Part shown: one piece after another, positions 45,237 to 57,594 of the stretch
How the letters are laid out: each line of letters begins with the position of its first letter
How positions within the stretch are numbered: the stretch's first letter is position 1
NCBI RefSeq assembly: GCF_026212465.1
Contig: NC_080051.1
Coordinates: 19,114,905 to 19,178,904, forward strand
Length of the DNA: 64,000 bases
Source of the DNA: Amaranthus tricolor
Lineage: Eukaryota > Streptophyta > Magnoliopsida > Caryophyllales > Amaranthaceae
Reading direction: 5' to 3'
Position numbers and translations under genes: made by a program
Notes under the pieces: model-generated
What the model saw: only the letters and a program-made list of their open reading frames with translations
Databases searched by the model: none
Told to the model about the DNA's origin: nothing

Positions 45237-45362
45237 GAGTCGCCCAAAATTGGGCGACTGGACCATGGTTCAGTCGCCCAATTTTGGGCGACTCGATCAT
45301 GGTCCAGTCGCCCAGATCTGGGCGACTCGACCATGGTTCAGTCGCCCAATTTTGGGCGACTC
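45237..45362. repeat. 34-bp double-palindrome array, right arm (3.7 units)
   Basis: Units 45237-45270, 45271-45304, 45305-45338 and a 24-base partial unit to 45362. The six-base centres alternate between AAAATT or AATTTT and AGATCT. The 10-bp parts read GACCATGGTT, GATCATGGTC and GACCATGGTT. One unit more than the left arm. Confidence 0.9.
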
Positions 45363-45412
45363 AACTTTTTTTTTTTTTTTGAATAATAATTATTATTATT
45401 TAATTTTATTAT

Positions 45413-45444
45413 TGTTGTTTTTATTATTATTATTATTATTATTA

Positions 45445-45496
<52 letters not shown>

Positions 45497-45551
45497 TGTT
45501 ATTATTATTATTAATTTTATTTATTATTATTATTTAATTTTATTATTGTTG

Positions 45552-45586
<35 letters not shown>

Positions 45587-45595
45587 AATAAGAAA
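45413..45595. repeat. ATT-triplet microsatellite with an internal duplicated block
   Basis: ATT repeats hold two copies of TATTATTTAATTTTATTATTG (about 45392 and 45528), so the right arm of the foldback was lengthened by a local duplication. Confidence 0.75.
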
Positions 45596-45929
45596 TTTGT
45601 AAGGAGTGGTATTTTTGTAATATTTTAAACTACAGGGGCAAATACGTAATTTTAGAGGGGGTGGCGAAAAAATGAAAAGGGATGGCGAACTTTAAGGATT
45701 GGGCAAAAAAAATCCACAGCTCAGATGTACACAACAGAGAGGAGGGACTAAAAAGAAGATTAGACATTCATTTTCTGCAATGTCAATTTGTATGAAATCG
45801 CGCATTTTGTTACCGGCTCATTACAAAATTCGATAACAGAACGCATTCGATTGTATCAAGTATCAACAATATCAAAGAATAAGCGTTTCATATGTAAGAA
45901 TTATCGGGCTGTATTTGATTTTCCGTCTT

Positions 45930-48900
45930 TTAGTCTTCCGAATCACTACTTTGCTTGTCTCCAGAAACAGGCATCTTACTGTTGCTACCGTAATCCTTTT
46001 TAACACCGGGGGAAGATGGGGTTCTACGATGATGAGAAGATTGTGCATGAGGATCGTATTTTTGAGAAACAATGTAATTTAGAGCGGTTACCACATCGCC
46101 TACAAGAGGCCTCATATTAGGCTGCTCCTGAACACACATTGCTGCAATTGCAAGAGCTTGATATAATCCTCTTGTGGGATATTGACCTTCAAGTGCTGGA
46201 TCTGCCATTAGTGAAAATTTTCTGCGATCACTGAACATCGGTCTAGCCTGCAAACAAAAATAGGACCCGTAAGCAACATGTAAGCCAAGTTCTAATTGTC
46301 GATGCCTTTGCCTATTTTCTAACGGGGATGTAAAGTGCGATAAGATTATGCGTAAGCTCGACTCATACAGCACAGCTTATATTGACAAGGACACAATGAG
46401 CTTCCGCGTTTCCTGGTTTTCGATGATTTCCATACTACCATCCGTCAATTACTTTAATACTTTCCTTTTTAGTCAAACTCGATAAGTTTTAAGTTTCCTT
46501 TTTAGTCAAACTCGATAAGTTTAAGTTTCCTTCACAAGCTCACATCTCGATGTTACATTTATCGACAAACGAATGAACATGAAAATGGATCCCAAAATAT
46601 CATGTCAAATTTAAGACAAGTTATAAAGCATTTGATACGAAAATTTATCTGAGTAGGTAATAAAACAATAGCAAACATACGAGCCTAAGATGGAAAAGTG
46701 AGGTGAACGGTAATACATATATTCAAAGGATATCGAAGTGAACGGTAATACATATATTCAAAGGATATCGAAGAACACTAAATCACACAGATAGTGTCGA
46801 TGGCCCAAGCAGCTATAGATCGATCAGAAAAATTAAACAGCAATCTTACCCAGGCAACCAGATTCTGTTCTCGGCCACCATTCATCTCAATTGCTTTTCG
46901 TCCTGTAATAAGCTCCAACAGAACGACACCAAAACTGTATATATCCGACTTGAACGTCAGCTGACCAGTCATTGCATAATCGGGTGCACAGTAACCATAA
47001 GTGCCCATCACCCGAGTGGAGACATGGGTCTTATCCCCAACGGGACCCACTTTGGCTAACCCAAAATCTGATAGTTTCGGGTGATAGCCCTCACCAAGCA
47101 AGATGTTGGAGCATTTCAAGTCACGGTATATTACAGGTGGCTTCATCTTGTCGTGCAAATACTCTAAGCCCCTCGCTGCCCCAGCGGCAATTGTCATCCT
47201 TGTATTCCAGTCGAGAGGCATCTGATTAAGTCGTAGGTCTTTAAAATGTGTATCACGGTCAATACAAACAATCAATTAGGATATCCAAATAACAAATGCA
47301 AGAAAACGATACTACTCGTTGCACAAATCGAGATGTTAATGTACCATGTAGATGGGTTTCCAAGGATCCGAGTGGCATGTACTCGTACACCAAAAGCCTC
47401 TGAGAACCCTCTGCACAGTATCCAATCAACTTCACAAGATTCGGGTGATCTACCATACTAAGTGTTAGTACTTCAACAACAAACTCCCGGATGCCCTGCA
47501 CTCCATTACGATCAAGCTGCTTGATAGCAACCACCTGCATCCAAATCGATAAATTTTACTCCTAGGAATCGAAACTTAACACGAAAACATAATTCTAGTC
47601 TTCTATGATCAAGATTAGCAAAGAGACCTCACTAGTATCTAACAATTTGCCTTTATACACTTTGCCAAAGCCACCCTCGCCTAGAAAGCCTGATCGAAAA
47701 TTATTCGTTGCCTCCACAAGTTCAAAATATGTAAATGTCCGCGCTTTGGTGCTACCCGAAACACCTGCCCCACTAATACCCATAAAAACCGATGATTCTC
47801 TAACGCCCGAAGATGAGGCCACTTCCCCGGTCTCTTCCTGCCTCATATTTACATCTCTTCTAAAAGCCAATTGTTGCATAGCAGCAGATTCATCTATAAG
47901 AGTAAAACCACTAAATATTACGCAATGATATAAATCATAATATCATTGTATAACAAGCATAAACCATCACATTTTCATGTCTACAACCACCATTAAAGAA
48001 CGATGGAAGTGGGAAATTATCCAATGAAAATCAAAGTCTCAGTCAGTAAGGTAATAAAATGACAAGAAAAGTCAAAGCATGAGCACAAAAATAGGCATAT
48101 AAGACTACGTATTGAAATTACAATCAAGATGAACAAGTGTAGTACAAAAATTTCTAATCAATCACCGTCATTTATAAATCACACATAAAAAATAATAATA
48201 AAATAAAATAAAAAAAAATTAAATTAAAATAATAATACTCTCATCCTATCTAATCTAATCGTATCTCACCCTATCTAATGTATTACGTGAAGGCCATTTA
48301 TTAATCTAATAAGTAACTCTTATTTACTAAAATGTTCTTGCATGGTGAAGTACAAATCAACCAATAAAAATATATGACTCATGGTAGGGCTACAAGCCTA
48401 CAACCAGAAGCTTCAGCAGTGCCGACTCATTGGCCCCAGATCCAGAGCCAAAGATGAAAAAGCCCCAAAATTACTGAAGGTATAAAAAATAATATAATAT
48501 CTTTTGTTTTGTAGTATTGGTATTTTACCAATTTAAAAAAAAAATAACGCATACTATTATTATATCAGATGGCAAAAAAATAAATTAACTAAATATATTT
48601 CAAGTTAATATCATATATGAAAAGCAATACCCCGTTTTGCCCTTTAAGCGTAATCTTCAGCACCCATAATCGAAAAAATCAAATTATTATGAATGAGAAA
48701 ATAATAACAAAATTCTCAATAATTCACAAAATCAACTTTCAAGAAATACCCAAAATGTAAAAGATCAATTCAAGAACATACAGCACATCACAATTCACAT
48801 GTAACATGCCCAGTAATTGAAAAGTGACATTCTTTTTCTCAAAATGAAAACTTTTTGGTAAAATAAGATCAATTGAAAAGAAAAGAAAAAATTGGTTCAC

Positions 48901-48994
48901 ATAGGATCGTCATCAGAATTAATAACTCATTTAAAACAGTAATTAAATTAAATGAAATTTAAAAACGTTCATAAAAAACCAATGTAACAGCCAG

Positions 48995-49032
<38 letters not shown>

Positions 49033-49213
49033 CAGAAAAGAAAATTGAAAGAAAACATTTGAATGTATAAAGATGAATACCTGAAGTAGAAGATGTAGGA
49101 TCGTCAGGTTTATTTGAATAATTAGAATTGGGATTTTCTTTAGAATTATGATTAGGGTTTTCTTTTATCTTCTTCTTGCTAGACTTTCCCAAACAGTCTA
49201 AAAAACAACTCAT
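45930..49213 (-). CDS. Receptor-like cytoplasmic kinase, RLCK-VII (PBS1-like), five exons
   Basis: On the minus strand, exons are 49213-49081, 47893-47628, 47534-47345, 47238-46850 and 46247-45930; GT-AG introns join in phase to give 431 residues. The N-terminus MSCFLDC has Cys3 and Cys7, likely S-acylated for plasma-membrane attachment (no Gly2). The kinase domain has GEGGFGKV (116-123), catalytic Lys138 in [12 protein letters not shown] with Asp236, DFG Asp254, and the [11 protein letters not shown] activation-segment end typical of the PBL27-like branch. The Ser-rich tail ends SSDSED. Such kinases relay signals from receptor kinases (chitin, flagellin and similar) to MAPK cascades; the specific receptor is not deducible. 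The catalytic set is complete. The first intron (1187 bp) contains a ~35-base poly-A tract. Confidence 0.9.
46461..46526. repeat. 33-bp tandem duplication in RLCK intron 4
   Basis: TTTCCTTTTTAGTCAAACTC onward is repeated at 46461 and 46494 with one base difference. On the coding strand it lies in the intron between the last two exons. Confidence 0.85.
46703..46772. repeat. 35-bp tandem duplication in RLCK intron 4
   Basis: GTGAACGGTAATACATATAT onward is repeated exactly at 46703-46737 and 46738-46772. Intronic, near the donor side of the last intron. Confidence 0.9.
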
Positions 49214-49309
49214 ATTGTTAATTCTTGAATGTGTGTAATCTTGAAAACAATCAAACAGAGAAGAGACAGAAAACTTAAAACTAAAACAAAATTGAGGAAT
49301 GAATGACAA

Positions 49310-51212
49310 TCTCTCCTTATAATAAGTAAAAGTAAAAGAAAAACCCCTTAAAAAACCCCTGTTTTCAACTTCTTAAAAAATCAAATAAATGACAATCTTT
49401 CTCTGTCTTGCTTCTATTGTTTCTCTTTCTATAAACTTTTTTCTCCCTTTTGTTGTTTTTCTAGAGAAGGCAGAGACTGTTGGGGTTTGGTGTACAGTAA
49501 ACAAGAAATATAATCCCAACTTTAATTGAGTTTTAAATTTTGAAGTCGAATATTGAGCTGATGATTACGACAATTTACATTTTTAAATTAATAATGAAAG
49601 AATATAGTATAAAAAAATTGGATATTAAATAATAAGTGAAGAGAGAGTAATTGTATGATTGAAATTAAAAAAAGAATTGAAATTATAGATTAAATTAAAA
49701 AATTGTCATCAATTATTGTTTAAAAAGAGAAATAATAATTAAGAATAAGTGAGACAAATTAAAATTACAAATTATGCTAAATGAGTGAAATCGAAAAAGC
49801 AATAAATTAATTTTTTTATTCGATTAACTGAAAACAAATCTATGTATTGATATTTTTTTTATAAAAATGAACTTATCTATTGAGTATATATACTTGTTGG
49901 AAATAAGTTCGCTTAAATATATATTGCTTATTTCTGATTGTTTGATTTACAACAAAGCAAGTTTGAAGGATGTTATAAATAAAAAAAAAAGGAGAATTTA
50001 CTTTTAAAAATATATAATCAATAAGTGAGTTTATTTTTAGGAATGTGGCGCAAGTTGATGTTTCCATAAAATCAAAATAAATCATCAAAAAATTAGCACA
50101 AATGTGTATCAAATTTAACGTAAATCCTTGCATTAAAAATACGGTAATAAAAAATTCTAGGAAAATTGTAAAAAATAAACAAATATTTACTCGATCCGAT
50201 GAAAATAAATTCAAATTCTGTTTATTTTTAAATAAGCTCACTTATTCGATATAATTGTTGAAATTAAAGGCAATTATTGTTTATTTCTAAGTCATGATTC
50301 TCAAAGAAGCTTTAAGATGGTTATAAACAAAAAAATCGATTAATTTTAGCAAATATACCTAATAGGTGACTTTATATAAAAATAAATAATATTAGAATTT
50401 ATTTTCAGCGGATTAAACAATTATTGATTTTTTTTTTTTAATAATACCTGATAAACAAATATTGCTTTATTATTGACTATTTACCCAAAATCTATTATAA
50501 GATAAATTAGAAAAGGAAAATTATATGAGAATCAAACTCATAATCTTATCTTATTAATTAAAAAGATATTGATTGTCAGATTGTTACAAGAAAATATTTT
50601 TACAAGTTAGCATTAAAAATCTCATTTAAAATACAAATGTAAGATGCCTTTCAAGCTATTAGGATCCTCTCTATTACTTTTCTCTATTACCCATATTAGA
50701 ATTTTGAAACCTATTTTAGAATAAAAAATAAAATATCAAAATCCGCACTTTAAAATTTCATCAAGCAATTATAACATTAAATTAGATTGAGCAATGGATC
50801 CTCCATTGCACATTAAGTAATAGAGAGAATTCTAACTTTCTCAGAGACATTAATACAAATATAATCAACTATTAAAATTTCTTATGATATGAATACATCA
50901 AAATCTCTGTACTCTAGTTAAACCTTAAATATATAATTTCTTTGTTAAAAATTAACAAATTTTATTTATTATTAATAATTTTAACTTTTCAAGAAAATCT
51001 AATTTAGAAATTGAAAAATATTAATATTTTATATTATTATTTTTACTTTTCAAAAAAAACAAATGTTAAAGTAATAAAGTATAATTAAATTTTTACGTTT
51101 TCAAAGCAAAAATTATATTAAATTACATAAATAAAATATAAAATTTTATATTTAAGAGTTGTACATATCATTTTCCATAAAAATTAAAGAAATGTGAATA
51201 TTCTAACACATT
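49310..51212. other. Upstream region of the RLCK gene and AT-rich intergenic DNA
   Basis: Nothing coding is seen. The first ~200 bases, read on the minus strand, would include the RLCK promoter and leader, with a TTTATAG-like candidate TATA near 49430. No defined element is seen farther out. Confidence 0.4.
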
Positions 51213-51220
51213 GAGTTAGC

Positions 51221-51923
51221 TAGGGATGGCAATGGGTCGAACTCAACTCGAGTTATACATACTCCAACTTTGCTCCGGATAATAGTCGGACTTTTTTTTC
51301 AGTCCACCCTCCACTCGGAGTCAGATTATGCATACTCCAAGTTTGCCCAGACTCGGACTCTCGGACCTCGAACGGAGTCGGATGTGGAGTCGGATTATTA
51401 TCAAACTTTATTGTTGTGATATTGTACTAATGATTTTAAAGCATACAAAATTAACAAAATATATTTTTCATATACAATTTAACAAAAAAATATGTACTTT
51501 GAATTCACGTTTAACAAGAGAAATAGTCCTACTACCACAATTTAAAAAAAATTTCTCGCATTTTGATTTGGCGTATTTTATTTATCTTGATCTGATTTGT
51601 CGTGTTTTGATTAATTAATCTAAATAAAAATACCAAGTAGTTTTTAAAATCGTAAATTACAATTACTATGAGAGAGAGTTTGAATTAGTCACATCTAGAG
51701 TTTTAAAGGAAACAAAATATTGGGGTAAAAGTCAAATTCAAAGTCGGATTTCCATCATGGTCGGAGTCGGGTCGGAGTCTCGGATTTTTAATAAAATCCA
51801 ACACCGATTCGTCTCTAACTCGGACTCGAATCGTAAAGTCGGAGTGGGATAACTTTTTCCTCAAACTCGAATCGGATTATTTATCTCGGATTGAGTCATA
51901 TTCGGACTGAATTGACATCCCTA
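51221..51923. mobile_element. hAT MITE (TAGGGATGGCAAT type), copy 2, intact ends
   Basis: Ends TAGGGATGGCAAT and ATTGACATCCCTA are inverted repeats, flanked by a perfect 8-bp duplication GAGTTAGC (51213-51220 and 51924-51931). The interior matches 43677-44390. The intact duplication indicates more recent insertion than the eroded copy. Confidence 0.9.
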
Positions 51924-51931
51924 GAGTTAGC

Positions 51932-53110
51932 TGTCCTACACAAGCGACACGGTTGAGCTTGGTACAGCCGTTCATGGAATGCCACGTACAGAAAATAGGG
52001 AAGGTCATTTTAGACAATTCAAGTAGCGAGACTTCCCCGTAAGTGCTAATACTAATTCTTGTGCTAATTAAATAGACTTATTTTTTAATTAATAGAGATA
52101 AAGAAAAACTCCTAATCAGCTCCATGCCTCCACATATAATTTCGTAAAGTTTATGTCCACATTATTTAAGTATTTCTAAATAATTATAAAGTACTGTTAT
52201 CCTGATATATTTTTTTTTTTACATAATTTTATATATTTTTTGATATTAAATAATTTTATTTACTTCAAACGAAAAATTCTGAAAATTACATATAAAAAAC
52301 TAGATTTTAAGAATAAGAAAACAATATTCCGTATAACTATACTTCTTATGCATGAATTAAATTTACCGAAACAAAATTAAAGATAAATAGTATTATTATT
52401 GCAATGTAATGAGTATCATAAAACAAAAAAGCGTTATTTTAACACTTTTAAGATTGGTCCACATTCAATCGTGTGAACGAAGAACATAAATGAGTTTTTC
52501 TTAATTTCCGGATTTACGCACTCATATAGTAGCTGATAGGTCGTTGAAAATGGACCAGCATAAATATTAAGAAGTTGTTCTACGTTTTTTTGTTTTTTTG
52601 GTTTGCTACGTAAATTATGATGCTTTTTTCTCACACCCTCTTAAGCTTAAGTTGTAAGTGTTTAAAAAAAAAGAAATTTAAACTGTAACTGTAGCTGTAG
52701 CTATAGCTGTTCTCCAAATATATTAACCTTACTATGTTAATTCATTTTGTGTAATACACCTAATTACAAACTAGTATGCCCAAGTTCATTGGAATGTCAC
52801 CTACGAGAAGATTTTCTTTGTTGCCTACTTGCTTCACAAGGCAATTTAAAAAAGGATTGTGAAGACTTGTATAATGGGGTCCCTATAATGGGATGGAAAA
52901 ATGTGCGAATTAATGGGGTGTGCCTTCCTTAATCCATATACACTTAAAATTTTTATATCTACTATCTATCAACCACTCATATCAGGTAAATGAAATATTT
53001 GTCCATCTGGACATACATTCAAACTTATCATTATTCACTATAGACAGCTGGATATACCCACCTTATATCTGCCTCATATATATACTGCATAAATCTTTAC
53101 CGATTTAATT
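51932..53110. other. Non-coding AT-rich DNA
   Basis: No gene could be supported; two short frames near 52747 and 52920 show no family features. Confidence 0.45.
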
Positions 53111-53410
53111 ATACATATAATTTTTTTAAATCATACAATATAATAAAATGATATTAATATACTTAATTTGTTGTAAATAGTTAGTAAAAATATACAAAAT
53201 TAATATAAAATAGTACATTGTATATATAGGATGGGCGGTTATGAAGTGGAGCGATTGAGTATTGGATGAGACGGGTGGGTATGAGGCTGAGCGGGTGACT
53301 ATGGGGTGGATAACACCTCATTCCTATCACCTAGCTACTAGCCATGGTGGGTAGGACTATTCATATATATATACTCATATTCACCTACTATCACAAAATT
53401 CATACTCTTA
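53110..53410. mobile_element. Degenerate MITE related to 4.9-5.1 kb
   Basis: TTTTTTTAAATCATACAATA followed by a G-rich GGGTGGGTATGAGG block matches the order seen at 4935-5110, then TAGCCATGGTGGGTAGGAC-like and CACCTACTATCACA wording follows. Ends not defined. Confidence 0.4.
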
Positions 53411-55024
53411 TACCTGCTTCAATTATATCAAATGCATTTTAAAACCCATATAATTTAATCCATCTCCTATTTTTAAATACGATTAGCCAATGGTATATTT
53501 AAATCCTATGGATTTAAGTTTGATTTTGAATGTAACTTCAAGTTTAAATAAAAAATCAAGAACCTATATATTACTTTATTTCCATGATTCAAATATGCTA
53601 TAATTTTGCCACCTATTTTGAATGAAAATAAAATCTTAAAATTATTTATATTTATTTCTATTGAGCAATTTTAATCTTTAGATTAGATAATAGACTCTAT
53701 TTTGTTAAAAGAAAAATTGAGAGGATGCTAACTCATTAATATGAATTTTATCATTTAAGAATTTCAAATTATATTCAACTCGTCAATATTTCTACAATTT
53801 TACTTTTGTTGCTTACAACGTAGTATATATACCATCCCAATTATTCTCGTATATGAAATATTAGAAGAAATTCAAGAAATAAAAATTTTGAAGAATCTTG
53901 TGTAATGAGATAAATTGTGGGGTTATTAGGTTATTGAAATACAAGTTATTAGGAAAATATACATACCATTATTTGCATTAGAAATAGTAATTTAGAGTTA
54001 ATGTAAAACAAATAGGAATTAAGAAAATACAAAATATCAAAAATAAAGTTAGTGTGAAATATATGTATATTATATAGATTAAAAAATATTAAAATAAAAT
54101 AATTATGGTTAATTTGGTCCAAATAATATTATATAAATAGTATAATTTTATATAAAAAAAATTTTAAAACGACTCATTTTAACAACTAAAATGATCATTG
54201 TAGAACAAAAAAATTAATTATTTTATCATAATAAATATTTAATATTCTTTTATTCTATTAAGAATATAATATTATGCAAATGTATGACTTTTTTTAGAAA
54301 ATATATTGCAATCTCAGTAGTAGGCACAAAATACTTTTGCGTAAGTATCTAAGATCGATGCACCAATCAATATGGAGCAAGTTTGGACCAACCCATATTT
54401 TTGTTGGAGATAGAAGTTCTATTTTACGTAGGTGTCAATTTCATAATGGTTATTGTTAAAAAAGAAAAAAAGGATATTATAACCAAATAAGTATAATGAT
54501 CAATCATTCATCACTTAAATCAATTATAAAATCGAGCAATCCTTGTCGAATCCTAACACGAGCATATTTTAATTAATGGTTAATTAATAACCTTATTAAT
54601 AATCACTCAAAAATTATACACCAACTTGTAATTTATGCTTTTGTTTTAATTGTTAAATTGGTTAGGAAAAATTAGTGTTTTAAACCCTAAGTTTTGACCA
54701 CCTAATTTTATAATCATTATCTAAATGTGCAACATTACAATGTAGAGATCATGATAAATATATGATAAATATTTCTCTTTCTTTTATTTTAATTGTAAAA
54801 TAGGATATAATACGAATATTTAAATTATATAGACAGTATCCAAAAGAAAAATAGTGTGAGTGAAATTTTTTATAAAAAAATAGTGAATATAATTGTATAA
54901 AAATGCGACAAATTTAAAAAAAACAAGTAAAAAAATGATTGTGATTTCTAAATCATAGAGTAATACCAAATAAAACATGTCAAAGCAGGTAAAATGACTT
55001 GCGCAAATTGTTGTAATCATACTA
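53411..55024. other. Non-coding AT-rich DNA
   Basis: Very AT-rich with no open frame of interest and no repeat boundaries recognised. Confidence 0.45.
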
Positions 55025-55033
55025 TTTCGTTTA

Positions 55034-55283
55034 CAGCTAGTCTCTTGATAGACCGTCTTTTTCAGAGAAGTTTCTCAGATCCAACCCATTAAAACTTAAT
55101 GCCTACTTATATTAGTCTTAATGCCTACTTACCGTATCCTTAATACCTACTTAAAATATCTTAAATACCTAATTACATTATTTTTAATGCTTACTTACAA
55201 TATTTCAAAAAATATATATATATATTGAGTTGGCCCAATTAGAGATGGTCTCTCAAAGAGGCCGTCTCTCACAAGAATTTGTG
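55034..55283. mobile_element. 250-bp MITE with 9-bp target duplication (MULE type)
   Basis: A perfect 9-bp direct repeat, TTTCGTTTA, flanks the element (55025-55033 and 55284-55292), the length typical of Mutator-like insertions. The ends are imperfect inverted repeats sharing CTTG-GAGAC-GTCT wording, followed by CAGAGAAG or CTCTTTGAGAGA. The core is a run of about five 20-26-base units around CTTAATGCCTACTTA. Confidence 0.75.
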
Positions 55284-55298
55284 TTTCGTTTATTATCT

Positions 55299-56150
55299 AG
55301 GTTGCACTAAAACAGACACGGACACGGACACGGACACGACACGGGTACGGGAAAACGCCAACTTAAAAATGGCGGACACGGGGACACGAAAATGGTAATA
55401 TAATAAATATACCAAATTAAAGATAATTTTACAATCTTTCATTTGATATATGTAAATAAACACTTTAAAAACATAAAACACACATAAAATACAAATAAAT
55501 ACCAAATAAACAACATGACTATTTAAAAATAGTCATACGAACCAAATCAAAGAAAACCAAAAAAATAGGTAAATTTAAGATTTAAAAATCAAGATTAACA
55601 AATAACTCATTAACAATTTAACATTAACAAATAACAATTAACAAATATTCAAAGAGGATATACAAAAAAATCATGAACAACATTTCAACTTTTCAAAATT
55701 CAAATTACAAACACATGAACAATTTAACATTAACAAATAACAATTAACAAATATTTAAAGAGGATATACAAAAAAATCAAAAACAACATTTCAACTTTTC
55801 AAAATTCAAATTACAAACACTAAGATTAAGAATTTAAGATTAACAAATAACACATTAACAATTTAACCTTAATAAATAGCAATTAACAAATATTCAAAGA
55901 GGATATACAAAAAAATCAAGAACAACATTTCAACTTTTATTTTAATTTTTTTTTCAAAAAAACGTGTCCTTGACTGCTTGTCGTGTCCCTTGCCGTGTCC
56001 ATGTGTCCGAAAAAATATTAAAATATTAGACACTTCATTTGGCGTGTCGGACACGGATTTTTGCGTGCCCGTCGCGTGTCCGTATCCGACACGTGTCCGA
56101 CACGGGACACGCCGGTCTTGAGAAGTGTCCGTGTATTCTAGTTTATTATA
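55299..56150. mobile_element. Non-autonomous element with GACACG subterminal repeats
   Basis: CTAGGTTGCACTAAAACAGA followed by four ACGGACAC units on the left faces ACACGGACAC-type units and CTAG on the right in inverted orientation (about 56045-56143). The family is common in plants, but I cannot assign its superfamily. No target duplication resolved and no coding capacity. Confidence 0.55.
55620..55945. repeat. Three imperfect direct repeats of about 105-140 bp
   Basis: AAAGAGGATATACAAAAAAATC occurs at 55651, 55757 and 55896, each preceded by AACAATTAACAAATATT and followed by AACAACATTTCAACTTTT. Spacings are 106 and 139 bases. It forms the core of the surrounding element. Confidence 0.85.
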
Positions 56151-56826
56151 ACAATAAATACTATATTTTGTTTATGGGTTGTTCAATCCATGAAGATGTT
56201 ATATAAAATAAATTATTAATTGATAATTATTTGTATGACAAAAGGTAGACTAAGTTGAAATTTAAATGTCATAAAAATAAGAGAAACCCTTGAATGAAAT
56301 TAGTACATACTAAAAATAGTCTCCACCATTCTTAAAATCATGGGAGTTAGTAGAGCGGAGCGTAAAACAAAGTGGATTAGTAGAGATAAGCAGAGTGAAT
56401 TTGTAGAGTGGAAATTAAGAATGAAATGGTCCATGATAAATTATTGTATACTAAATTTATATTAATATTAGACTCTAACGATAAGTAAATTATATCATTT
56501 TGACGTAAAAGTAATTATATTTTATCAATTATTTGGTATTTCTATGCATTTATTACATTTGTCTTTTAAGGTTGTCTTGATGAGTTATTACGTTTTCCTT
56601 TTGGAAAAAGCTCCACCCTCACTCACCAAAATCAAATTAAGTTAGTTAGAATTACTATTGTTGGAAAGATTTAGAGCAAGTTAGGACATCCCTTACACTA
56701 AGAATATAGTGAGAAAAAATTAAGAATAAAAGCTTAATTTCTAAGTGTTCTATAACATATGAAGCAAAAATGAAACACACAAAGCAAGAATGAAATGAAA
56801 GAAGCAAACCAAGCTTAAACGAGTTA

Positions 56827-56925
56827 ATGCTCGTCCACGCACCTCCATGCTCGTCCAAGCACCTCCATGCTCAGCCAAGCACCACTGTGCTCATTCGAGC
56901 ACATTTGTTCACGTTCGAGCATCTT
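56827..56925. repeat. Short tandem repeat of CATGCTCGTCCAAGCACCTC
   Basis: Four to five imperfect 20-base units. The wording (CTCG.TCGAGCA) recalls the palindromic blocks near 31.1 and 38.25 kb, so these may derive from one repeat family. Confidence 0.55.
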
Positions 56926-57232
56926 GTCGGTTTAACCGGTAGAAGTTTTGTTTAAAGATTTTGGCATTTACTCGTTTAAGCACATATGTATAGACACAAA
57001 TGTTCGTGGATGTTTCATGAATGAATGTGATGTTTTAGATAGTTGTGTTTCTTCATTAAAATTGATGTTTTAATCAGTTACATAAAATGAAACCAAGTGC
57101 AGAATCAATGTAATACTTATATCAATAGAGAGCATGCGTTAGAGATCATTTACACTTAAAAATTTTGATTTTCTCGTATCTATACATCTCTACACTTTAT
57201 CACATAAAGAATTTTATGAACTCTTTAGATTG

Positions 57233-57476
57233 TGTTAATAATATAAGATATAATCCTATTAAATCTAATAAAAAGGATGATATAAATACATGTACTTAGC
57301 CCCTTTGTAAAAAGATAGTTTTATTTTTCCTTTTCTTTAGTCTCTCCTTGATATATATATATCAATTACTCATGTATAATCATATTATTAACTTTTACTT
57401 TCCTTTTTCAATAATATTGGTTTTCTTCTCTGTTGCTTGATTTCTCTGCAAATGGACTAAGCCTCCATCTTCAACA
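57233..57476 (+). repeat. 5' LTR
   Basis: Starts TGTTAATAA, ends CTTCAACA. It contains a TATAAATA candidate TATA box at 57281-57288 and pyrimidine-rich sequence downstream. Confidence 0.95.
57281..57288 (+). promoter_or_regulatory. Candidate TATA box in the 5' LTR
   Basis: TATAAATA about 50 bases into the LTR is the best match to a plant TATA box. The same site recurs in the 3' LTR. Not tested by any expression data. Confidence 0.5.
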
Positions 57477-57489
57477 TGGTATCAGATGC
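57477..57489 (+). other. Primer-binding site (initiator tRNA-Met type)
   Basis: TGGTATCAGATGC directly follows the LTR end, as usual for plant copia elements. Confidence 0.85.
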
Positions 57490-57594
57490 TTAAAAATCCC
57501 ATTGGTAACCATTTTTTTTAAATTTCCCTCTACATTTTTTTTTTCTTCTGTCTTTTCTCTGTTTCTCTTTTTCCCCTTTCCTTCCTCGTTTCTT

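Larger units (their letters stand above)
44661..45704. mobile_element. Foldback MULE relative with tRNA-derived centre
   Basis: The termini (44661-44731 and 45634-45704) carry the double GTGGCGA motif of the PMD-MULE at 3731-3777 in opposite orientations. Almost the whole element is an inverted repeat. In order inward: GGGGCAAAT, GAGTGG, ATT/AAT triplets, an ACAACAATAATAAAATT block, the 34-bp palindromic arrays, then AATTTATAGATTAATGTGGT against its complement at about 45140-45170. The loop is a decayed tRNA-Ile. No protein is encoded. Possible target duplication CAAAAAAA on both sides is low-complexity and not decisive. Confidence 0.8.

Noticed and set aside
44861..45362. CRISPR-like array because of regularly spaced palindromic repeats
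   Set aside because: There are no unique spacers; repeats are contiguous, lie inside a plant transposon and no cas genes exist.
45235..45537. Open frame through the palindromic array and triplet repeat
   Set aside because: Its residues come from the 34-bp repeat and ATT repeats; it crosses the foldback structure and has no family features.
46972..47229. Plus-strand open frame opposite the RLCK kinase domain
   Set aside because: Shadow of a well-supported kinase exon.
52747..52932. 61-codon frame with several Cys residues
   Set aside because: No signal peptide, no cysteine spacing of a known family and no transcript signals; likely chance.
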